Positions 8,387 to 15,956 of a DNA stretch of 33,465 nt are shown piece after piece. Positions within the stretch are counted from its first letter, which is position 1, and each line of letters opens with the position of its first letter. Origin of the DNA: Myxococcales bacterium (GTDB lineage: Bacteria; Myxococcota_A; Polyangia; DRWM01; JAAZOP01); NCBI GenBank assembly GCA_012797735.1, contig JAAZOP010000175.1:1-33465 (forward strand). The letters are read 5' to 3'. The notes beneath the pieces were generated by a model. The model saw nothing but the letters and a program-made list of their open reading frames with translations. It was not told the origin of the DNA and did no database searches. The position numbers and the translations under genes were made by a program.

Positions 8387-11300
8387 CTACGGCGCGGGCG
8401 TGGGCCAGTCGGGTCCGAACGGCCACTCCGGCAGTTCGGGACAACTGTTGTCCTCGAGGCAGAGCCGGTAGTCGAGGACGCGCCCCTGCGTGCCGAAGTA
8501 GCGGCCGATCATGTTGATCATGAAGGTGTTGACGTCGAACGGCAGAGTGGGGTCGGGCACGTAGAACCCGTGGTCGCCCGCGGCCGAGATGTAGGGGAGG
8601 ACGAGGGCCGAGGCGCCCTGCGGGCATTCGACCATCTCCAGCACCCCTTCCCCGTCGCGCGTGACCTCGCACTCCGAAACCGGGGCGCCGCGCGACGGCT
8701 GCCAGGCGCGCAGCGGGAGGAACGGCTCGGAGTAGGTCTGCGGCCGGAGCTGGCCGAAACCGTCGGTGCCGCGCGACAGGTCGTCGATGTCGAACAGGGC
8801 CGGCGTCCCCCATTCCGGCGGGTTGAGACGCTCGAGGCCCATGTAGACGCCGAAATCGATCAGCGCCCGGTTCGGGGTCCGGCCGCCCAGGTCGGGCGAG
8901 CGCGACGCGGCGTCCCAGCGGAGGGCGCCGGCGCAACGGGCGATCGAGATGCCGGTGTTGGTCGGGACGTTCATGTCGCCGACGGTCACGATCGTCATCG
9001 AGTTCCGGTAGTGCGGCGCGTAGACCGCCGGGTCGCCGGGGTCGAGCACGAGCTGGGCCAGGCCCATGAAGCGACGGATGTCGGGGGTGCCCCGCCGCAA
9101 CCCGAGCCCCTCGGCCGGCGCGACCAGGTCGTCGCCCACCCCCCAGTCGTCCCACTCGAACGGCGGCGGGTCGATCTCGAAGGTCCGGATCGGCGCCGCG
9201 CGTCCGTCGGCGTCGGCGGTGCGCGGCCGCACGCCGGGGGCCAGCGCGCAGGTCTCGGCATCGACCAGCGGGTAGGCGCCGCCGGTGGCGGAGGCGCCGT
9301 CGTAGATCATGATCTCGAGGTGGTCGTGGAGGTTGGCGGGAATGCCGATGCGCACGCGCGGCTGGGCGCACTGCGGGTCGTCGTCGTCGGTGGCCCCGTC
9401 CCCGTCGTTGTCGAGGCCGTCGTGACAGTCGAGCGACATCAGGTTGCCGTTCTCGGCCGCCTGGGCCACGAAGCAGCGTGGTTCCTCGGGCCGGCGCATG
9501 TTGCGCAGCACGACCACGTCGCCCGGCCGGATCGTGCGGTCGGTGTCGGTCGCCGCGTCGGAGTTCAGACACGCGAACTCGACCTCGCCGGTGTTGTTGA
9601 GCTGCGGGATCAGGAAGCGGGCCGAGACGACGCTCGGGTCGCAGGCTTCCGCCGCCGGATCGCAGCACGCCGTCCGGTTGCGGCGGGCGTCGGTGTTGTA
9701 GCGCGAGGCCGCCGGGACGAACAGCACGATCGGCCCCATCATCCGGAGGATCACCGCCTCCTTCACGCCGCCCTGCGTCGACCGGATGCCGACGTCGCCC
9801 AGCCCGCCGCCGCCCGAGACGGGGGCCACGGCGCGGATCGAGGGATGGGTGCCGCCGAGCACGCCGGACATGATCCCGCCGAGCGACTGGCCCCAGACGT
9901 AGTAGTCGTTGTCCGGGCCGCCGAAATCGATGTCGCCGTCGCCGTCGAAGTCCCCGGCGAAGTCGTTGCGACCGTCGGCGTTGAAGTCGTACGGCTCGCG
10001 CTCGCCGTCGCCATCGATGTCGAACTCCGCCGCCCGGCGGCCGTCGAACGACCGGAAGATCTGGATCAGGCGAATCAGGTCCAGGGCCGACTGGCGGACC
10101 ACGTCGCGGGTATGGAACAGGTAGGAGGTCCAGAAGTCGCCGGCCGAATCCTCCACGTCGTCCTCGTAGCGCACGTTCGACCAGCGCTGTCCGTCCCAGC
10201 TCCCGAGCCACGCGTTGGGCTCGCCGGTCGCCGTTCCCCCGGGCAGTTCCGCCACGTCCTGCGCGTAGCCGCTGAACGGCACGTCGAAGTGCATCGTCGG
10301 GAAGCACGGGTGCTTGCCGCACGGGGCGGCCTCGAGGTCGGCCGGGTCGCTGCCCGAGCCGGAGTATTTGTCGTTGTCCATGTCGACCGCGCGATCGTCG
10401 AGCAGCGCGAGACCGGCACCGTGCAGATCCTCGTTGTTGAAGATCCCCATCGCCACGTCCTTGAGGATCGGATCGATGGCGATGCCGTGGTGGACGCAGT
10501 CCCAGGTGACGGTCGTCAGACCGAACTTGGCCAGCGAGCCGGCGAAGCCCAGTCCCTCGATCTTGAAGCCCGTGTAGCCGTGGCCGTAGAAGACCACCGG
10601 CGCCGGGGCGTTCTCCGGCTTGCCGTTGTTGCGGTTGTACTGCCGCACGAACTCGTCCTTCGGCACCATCGCGATGAAGTTCACGCGCCCCGGCGTGTAG
10701 CGCCCGCGGCCCGTCTTCCAGTTGACGTCCCAGGACTCCTCCTCCCAGCCGTCGCCGTCGCTGTCGAGGAACTGGGGCGAGACGAACCAGCCGAAGACGA
10801 AGCAGTCGATGAACTGGTACGTGTTGACCAGCGGCGCCGCCTCGGCCGGATTGAGGTCGAACACCTCCGTCGCGGCGCGCAGCAGCGTGGGCGCGAGGAA
10901 CTCGGCCTTGATCGTGTAGATGTTCGCCGGCAGCTCGCGACGGCAACCGCCGTACGGATTGCAGATGTGCAGCGGGAAGATGTAGGCCTCCGGCGGAAAC
11001 TCGTCGTGCAAACGCGCGAACGGCCCCGTCCCGTCCTCCAGCCCCTCGATCATCTTCAGGATGTCCATCCGCACGCTCTCGGTCCCGTACGTCCAGGCGA
11101 ACGCCACGTCCTCGATCCGCAGCCCGCCGTAGATCTCGGGATGTGCCGCCAGGATCCCCTCCAGCGGCGCCAGGTCCGCCGTCTGGTCGACGTGGTGGAA
11201 GTAGGGGAAGGGCGAGCGCACCGGCTGGCCGCGCGTGTTGACCAGCCGCTTCGTCAGCACCACGGCGTACTGCGTCTGCTCCTCGAGCGGCACGATCGGT

Positions 11301-12043
11301 CGCGCCATCAGCGTGTTCGTCTCCCGCTCGTAGAACGTCAACAGGTCCGCCGTCCGGTCCGGACTGGGATTCACCGCGGACGGATCGATCACGTTCGGAT
11401 GGTCCAGCACGCCGTCGAAGTCGGTGTCCTCCTCCGGCTGCAGGATGCCGTCCCCGTTCCGGTCCTCCTCGTAGGTCTCCAGCAGCAGGCTGCTCGAGCC
11501 GCCCCGGGTGTCGTTCTCGTAGTAGCGATCGGTCTGCTGCAGCACGATCGGGAAGTCGCCCTCGCCCAGGTCGAGCGGCACGGGGAGGCCGAACTTGTCC
11601 GAATCGGGGTCGATGTTGATCAGGTAGATCGCGTCGTCCGCGAAGTCGAAATCGTCCCCGACGTGGCGGGCGATGATGTTCTGCACGTCCAGCACCGCCG
11701 CCTCCGGGTCGGTGGGATGCGTGAAGCCGACCGAGATCGGCGAGTAGACGCCCCACCCGTCCAGCTGGTCGATCTTCGCCCGCGAGTTCGCTTCCATCTC
11801 CGTGGGAGCGACCTTCGAGGCGTTGATGCGGCGGCCGGTGGGCGAGTTCGGGTCGGGACGCGTCGCCGCGTCGTTCGGCAACGGCACCTCGGGCAGCGGT
11901 TTCGCGAACAGGTTCCACTTCACCACCGGCCCGTCGCCTTCGTGGCGGTCCGGCGTGCCGAGCGAGGGCGGGAGGCCGCCGCCGTCGCACGCCGCGAGCG
12001 TCGCGGCCAGTCCGAGCGTCAGGATCGTCGTCGTGATGCGCAT
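8387..12043 (-). CDS. Large (1218 aa) lipase-like alpha/beta-hydrolase lipoprotein
   Basis: ORF 8387-12043; lipobox LAATLAAC; 'VVFYGHGYTGFKIEGLGFAGSLAKFGLTTVTWD' oxyanion-type region and 'YYVWGQSLGGIMSGVLGGTHP' nucleophile elbow (GxSxG). Confidence 0.8.
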   Translation of the reverse strand: MRITTTILTLGLAATLAACDGGGLPPSLGTPDRHEGDGPVVKWNLFAKPLPEVPLPNDAATRPDPNSPTGRRINASKVAPTEMEANSRAKIDQLDGWGVYSPISVGFTHPTDPEAAVLDVQNIIARHVGDDFDFADDAIYLINIDPDSDKFGLPVPLDLGEGDFPIVLQQTDRYYENDTRGGSSSLLLETYEEDRNGDGILQPEEDTDFDGVLDHPNVIDPSAVNPSPDRTADLLTFYERETNTLMARPIVPLEEQTQYAVVLTKRLVNTRGQPVRSPFPYFHHVDQTADLAPLEGILAAHPEIYGGLRIEDVAFAWTYGTESVRMDILKMIEGLEDGTGPFARLHDEFPPEAYIFPLHICNPYGGCRRELPANIYTIKAEFLAPTLLRAATEVFDLNPAEAAPLVNTYQFIDCFVFGWFVSPQFLDSDGDGWEEESWDVNWKTGRGRYTPGRVNFIAMVPKDEFVRQYNRNNGKPENAPAPVVFYGHGYTGFKIEGLGFAGSLAKFGLTTVTWDCVHHGIAIDPILKDVAMGIFNNEDLHGAGLALLDDRAVDMDNDKYSGSGSDPADLEAAPCGKHPCFPTMHFDVPFSGYAQDVAELPGGTATGEPNAWLGSWDGQRWSNVRYEDDVEDSAGDFWTSYLFHTRDVVRQSALDLIRLIQIFRSFDGRRAAEFDIDGDGEREPYDFNADGRNDFAGDFDGDGDIDFGGPDNDYYVWGQSLGGIMSGVLGGTHPSIRAVAPVSGGGGLGDVGIRSTQGGVKEAVILRMMGPIVLFVPAASRYNTDARRNRTACCDPAAEACDPSVVSARFLIPQLNNTGEVEFACLNSDAATDTDRTIRPGDVVVLRNMRRPEEPRCFVAQAAENGNLMSLDCHDGLDNDGDGATDDDDPQCAQPRVRIGIPANLHDHLEIMIYDGASATGGAYPLVDAETCALAPGVRPRTADADGRAAPIRTFEIDPPPFEWDDWGVGDDLVAPAEGLGLRRGTPDIRRFMGLAQLVLDPGDPAVYAPHYRNSMTIVTVGDMNVPTNTGISIARCAGALRWDAASRSPDLGGRTPNRALIDFGVYMGLERLNPPEWGTPALFDIDDLSRGTDGFGQLRPQTYSEPFLPLRAWQPSRGAPVSECEVTRDGEGVLEMVECPQGASALVLPYISAAGDHGFYVPDPTLPFDVNTFMINMIGRYFGTQGRVLDYRLCLEDNSCPELPEWPFGPDWPTPAP

Positions 12044-12068
12044 CGTGCTTCTCCCTTCGCCCCGACCG

Positions 12069-13991
12069 TCAGAACTTCATCGCGACCCGGCCCTCGACGA
12101 GCCAGATCGGGTCCAGACCGTTCCCGTCCGCGTCCTCGAACGCATCGCCGGGGAACAGGCAGCCGAACTGCAGGCCGCCCTGCAGTTCCACCAGGCGCAG
12201 CGGCACGAAGAAGTCGGTCGCCGCGTCGATCTCCACGCCGAGGTTCCGGCCGCCGGACGGACCGCCCATGAAGTTCCGCGGCACCCCGTTCACCTTCTGC
12301 TCGAACGGACTCACCACGTCCGACGTCGCGTAGCCCCAGAGCACGCCGAGCGACCCCTGGAACCAGGACCAGGGACGCGCCCGGAACGTCGGGTTCAGGT
12401 ACAACGCGCCCGACACGCCGCCGTTCGTGGACAACAGGTCGAGCCCCGGCACCGGCTCGCCCGCCAGGCCGGGATCGCCGGCCAGCGTCGCCGCCCGCGC
12501 GTACTGCCAGGCCCACAACTCCTCGAACAGGACCAACCCGACGTTGTAGTCCGGGTCGAACGTGAACCGGAGCTGCTGGTCGTCGTAGGTGTTCGCGTCC
12601 CCCGTCGCCGCCCCCAACTCGAGCCCCGCGAAGTACTGCCCCTCGTAGTCGGCCGTGGCCCGCAGCGCGCCCCCGAACTGCAGGATGTCGTGCTCCGGCG
12701 CCGTCAGCGAACGCGCCGCATCGGTCGTCCCGAAGACGCCGACCCCCTCCCCCGCCACCTGCAGGTTCCACGACGGCGCGAGTTCGAACGTCCAGTCCCC
12801 CGCCAGGTCGATCGCGACCACCTCGAGCGTGTCGCCGTCGTCGAACGTCTGGTTGCGGTAGGCCACGTACATCCCGGCCGAGTTCCGCTCCTGCCGGTAG
12901 AGGAACGCCAGGATCCCCTGCCACGCCAGGTCCCCGTTCCACAGATCGGCCAGATGGTCGCGGTACACCAGGTCCGCGCCCACGATCGTCACCAGGTCCT
13001 TCCAGAAGGTGTCGGTCACCGTGTGGAGCGGTTTCGTCGCGAAGACGACCCGCTCGACCAGATCGCCGTAGCGGTTGTAGCCCCACGTCTGCGGCCGGTC
13101 GCCGTCGTTCGCCAGCAGCCCCAGCCCCCAGTTCGACGCCTGCTGCCCCGCCCGCAGGATCCCGTAGCCCGTGTCCCACTCGACGTAGAGCTGCCGGAAG
13201 TCGAACGGCCGGATCCCCACCAACTCGCCGCTCGAACCGTCCTCCCCCGCCGGCGCCTCTCGCATCCGCGGTTCGAGCGCCGCATCGACCCCCACGGTGG
13301 AATCGCCGAAAATCGTGCCGGTCATCACGTCGAACTGGCCGCGGATCTTCACGGACGAGATCGAGATCTCCGGCGACGCCCGCAGCCGGCTCCAGCCGTA
13401 GAAGTTCTGCCCCAGGTTCCGGCCGAACGGCCGCTCGCCCGCCGGGTCCGCCGGCCCGAGCGGCATGTCGGCGAGACCGAACATCGAGAGCTGGTAGTAG
13501 CCTGGAATCGCGACGTGCAACCGCCCGGTCTCCCCCTCCAACTGCACGTCCGCCTCGCCGCCCGCGGTCGCCCCCTCCCCCGCCGACTCCTCGGTCGCCG
13601 CGTCCGGCTCCACCGCACGGCCGCCGGCCAGCAGCAGCTCGCTCGACGGCCCCGCTTCCTCCCCCGGCTCCTCGACGACCGATTCGCCCTCACCCGCCGC
13701 CGCCTGGGCTTCCGCCTCGACCGCTTCCCCCGCCGCCGGCGCGCCGGCCGGCGCCTCGCCCCCGGCCGAAACGGCGCCCTCGGCTTCGGCTTCCGCCGGC
13801 TCGCCGCCCGCCGCCTCCGGCGTGGCCGTCTCACTCTCCGCCGGGGCCGGAGCCTCCGCCGCGGACGTGACGGCCGCTTCCACCGCCGTCTGGGCCGCGG
13901 CCGATCCCGCCGCCGACACCGCCGCCAGGACGACGAACGCGGCCCCTGAAACACAAAGACTGAAGCCTGGACGTGCTGCGCGTCGCTTCAT
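12069..13991 (-). CDS. Outer-membrane beta-barrel-like protein with long Ala/Glu/Pro-rich N-terminal extension
   Basis: ORF 12069-13991; signal peptide, ~130-aa low-complexity segment, then a barrel-like region ending 'VEGRVAMKF' (terminal aromatic). Paralogous to CDS 1-1317. SD-like GAGGAG upstream of ATG. Confidence 0.85.
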   Translation of the reverse strand: MKRRAARPGFSLCVSGAAFVVLAAVSAAGSAAAQTAVEAAVTSAAEAPAPAESETATPEAAGGEPAEAEAEGAVSAGGEAPAGAPAAGEAVEAEAQAAAGEGESVVEEPGEEAGPSSELLLAGGRAVEPDAATEESAGEGATAGGEADVQLEGETGRLHVAIPGYYQLSMFGLADMPLGPADPAGERPFGRNLGQNFYGWSRLRASPEISISSVKIRGQFDVMTGTIFGDSTVGVDAALEPRMREAPAGEDGSSGELVGIRPFDFRQLYVEWDTGYGILRAGQQASNWGLGLLANDGDRPQTWGYNRYGDLVERVVFATKPLHTVTDTFWKDLVTIVGADLVYRDHLADLWNGDLAWQGILAFLYRQERNSAGMYVAYRNQTFDDGDTLEVVAIDLAGDWTFELAPSWNLQVAGEGVGVFGTTDAARSLTAPEHDILQFGGALRATADYEGQYFAGLELGAATGDANTYDDQQLRFTFDPDYNVGLVLFEELWAWQYARAATLAGDPGLAGEPVPGLDLLSTNGGVSGALYLNPTFRARPWSWFQGSLGVLWGYATSDVVSPFEQKVNGVPRNFMGGPSGGRNLGVEIDAATDFFVPLRLVELQGGLQFGCLFPGDAFEDADGNGLDPIWLVEGRVAMKF

Positions 13992-14063
13992 GAATTTCTC
14001 CTCGTTCCCTCGGGAACCACGACCCCGCGACTGCCTCGGCCACGAGCGTCCGTTCGGGCGCGC

Positions 14064-14092
14064 ACTATACGGTGGACCCTCCGCGAAGTCAA
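14064..14092 (-). promoter_or_regulatory. Sigma70-like promoter for the leftward cluster (TTGACT-N17-TATAGT)
   Basis: Reverse complement of 14087-14092 (agtcaa) and 14064-14069 (actata) with exactly 17 bp between them; each box matches consensus 5/6. About 70 bp upstream of the ATG at 13991. Confidence 0.55.
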
Positions 14093-14440
14093 AGCTCGAC
14101 GACAGGACGACGACAGGACGACGACGCGACGTCGAAGGGCGAATTCAGGAACGGCGGCACCGTGACCCGGACCAGGTACCGGAGCGGCACGATGCCTCCG
14201 ACCCTCTCTCGATCCCGTGGGTATCCAACGAAAGCGCGACCCCGGACCACAAACTGCACCCGCTCGAGTCGAAGGTATGGATGCAACCGATAAAGTAGCA
14301 CCTCGGTCCACAGGTCGGCACCAGGTACGACCTTGGAACCTTTTCCTTGACAACCTGGGAATTCTGGTGAATACCCCGGCGGAAACAGGGAGCGAGGCAC
14401 ATCCAGCGGGCGGCGGATGTGCGGGAAGGAGAGTAGGAAG

Positions 14441-15901
14441 ATGTCGACCAAGTTGTTCGGTATCGCTCTGGGAGTCGCGCTCCTGGCCGGGTTGGGCGCG
14501 TGGGGCTGCGGCGACGACGACGGCGGGTGTGCGGCCGGCGAGGCGACGTGCAACGGGCACTGCGTGGACCTGAACACGGACTTCAACAACTGCGGCGGGT
14601 GCGGGCGGACGTGTCCGGCCGGCACGATGTGCCAGGGCGGATCGTGCATCTGCGCCGGCGGCCTGACGCTGTGCGGGACGACCTGCGTCAGCACGCAGGG
14701 CGATCCGGCGAACTGCGGGACGTGCGGGCACGTCTGCGCGCCGGGCGAGTACTGCCGGGCCGGCGTTTGCACGTCGGAGTGCACGCCGATCGACGAGAGC
14801 TGCAACAACCGGGACGACGACTGCGACACGATGATCGACGACGGCGTCTCGCGTTCGTGCGACACGGCGTGCGGGGCGGGGACGCAGACCTGCACGAACG
14901 GCGTCTGGGGCGCGTGCACGGCGCCGACGCCGGCGACCGAGGTGTGCGACGGGGCGGACAACGACTGCGACACCTCCACCGACGAGGGGGTGGGCACGAC
15001 GTACTATCGCGACGCGGACGGCGACATGTACGGCGACCCGGCGGTCACCCAGGTGGCGTGCAGCACGGCACCCGCCGGCTACGTCTCGAACGACGACGAC
15101 TGCAACGACGGGGACCGCAACATCCGGCCGGGCAACCCGGAGAACTGCTCGAACACGGTCGATGACAACTGCGACGGTTCGACGGACGACGGCTGCGCCT
15201 GCGCGCCGGTGGGCGGCACCGAGTCGTGCGGCTTCGGCGACACCGGCGAGTGCGTGTTGGGGACGCGCTCCTGCACCGCGTCCGGATGGGGTCCCTGCAG
15301 CGGCGCCGTGATGCCGGCGACCGAGGTCTGCGACGAGCTGGACAACGACTGCGACGGTTCGACGGACGAGGCGCTGCCGCCGGACAGCTACGAGAACAAC
15401 GACACCTGCGCCCAGGCGCGGGCGCTGCCGCGGGCCGACGAGGGTTGGGCGACCGACCCGCTGATCACGGTCACCGACGCCACGCTGCTCAAGAGCGACG
15501 GCAGCGCGGACACCGACTGGTTCACGATCGAGGCCTCGGAGGCGACGCACCTCGACTGCGGCTGGCCGTGGGAGGCGCGCCCCCAGTGCTACTTCGTGCT
15601 CGAGATCAACCTGACCCCGCCGCCGGGCGCCGTGCACACCAACTGGCGGATGTGCGTCTACGCCGGCGACACATGCACCGACCTCGGCACCGCGTACTGC
15701 ACCGACGCCTCGGACTGGAATGCCACGGCCGGCGCGTACCAGATGGCCCTCTCCTGGCAAGGCACCTGCTACCTCGACGACTCGTGGACCTTCCGCGTGA
15801 AGGTGGACTCGACCGGGTCGCCCGCCTCGTCCTGCCGGCCCTACCGCCTCGGCTACCGGTTCTACTTCGAGGGCGGCGCCGGCGAGACGTACTGCGAGTA
15901 G
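14441..15901 (+). CDS. Cys-rich lipoprotein with MopE-type putative metal-binding motifs
   Basis: ORF 14417-15901, likely start at the second Met (14441); lipobox LGAWGC; four motifs: ESCNNRDDDCDTMIDDG, EVCDGADNDCDTSTDEG, ENCSNTVDDNCDGSTDDG, EVCDELDNDCDGSTDEA; 'DDDCNDGDRNIRPGNPENC' typical of the family. Confidence 0.9.
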   Translation: MSTKLFGIALGVALLAGLGAWGCGDDDGGCAAGEATCNGHCVDLNTDFNNCGGCGRTCPAGTMCQGGSCICAGGLTLCGTTCVSTQGDPANCGTCGHVCAPGEYCRAGVCTSECTPIDESCNNRDDDCDTMIDDGVSRSCDTACGAGTQTCTNGVWGACTAPTPATEVCDGADNDCDTSTDEGVGTTYYRDADGDMYGDPAVTQVACSTAPAGYVSNDDDCNDGDRNIRPGNPENCSNTVDDNCDGSTDDGCACAPVGGTESCGFGDTGECVLGTRSCTASGWGPCSGAVMPATEVCDELDNDCDGSTDEALPPDSYENNDTCAQARALPRADEGWATDPLITVTDATLLKSDGSADTDWFTIEASEATHLDCGWPWEARPQCYFVLEINLTPPPGAVHTNWRMCVYAGDTCTDLGTAYCTDASDWNATAGAYQMALSWQGTCYLDDSWTFRVKVDSTGSPASSCRPYRLGYRFYFEGGAGETYCE

Positions 15902-15956
15902 CCGACCGACCGGACCCGCCCGCGCAAACCCCTCGCCGCTCCTTCCGGCGCGCCGG

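Noticed and set aside
8570-12271. 1233-aa + ORF opposite the lipase-like gene
   Set aside because: Antisense frame kept open by high GC; its R/V/H-rich sequence has no motifs, and the opposite strand has a signal peptide and GxSxG.
14347-14376. Promoter for the 14441 gene (TTGACA then AATACC)
   Set aside because: The -35 is perfect but the -10-like box at 17 bp is only 3/6; plausible but not strong enough to list as a feature.
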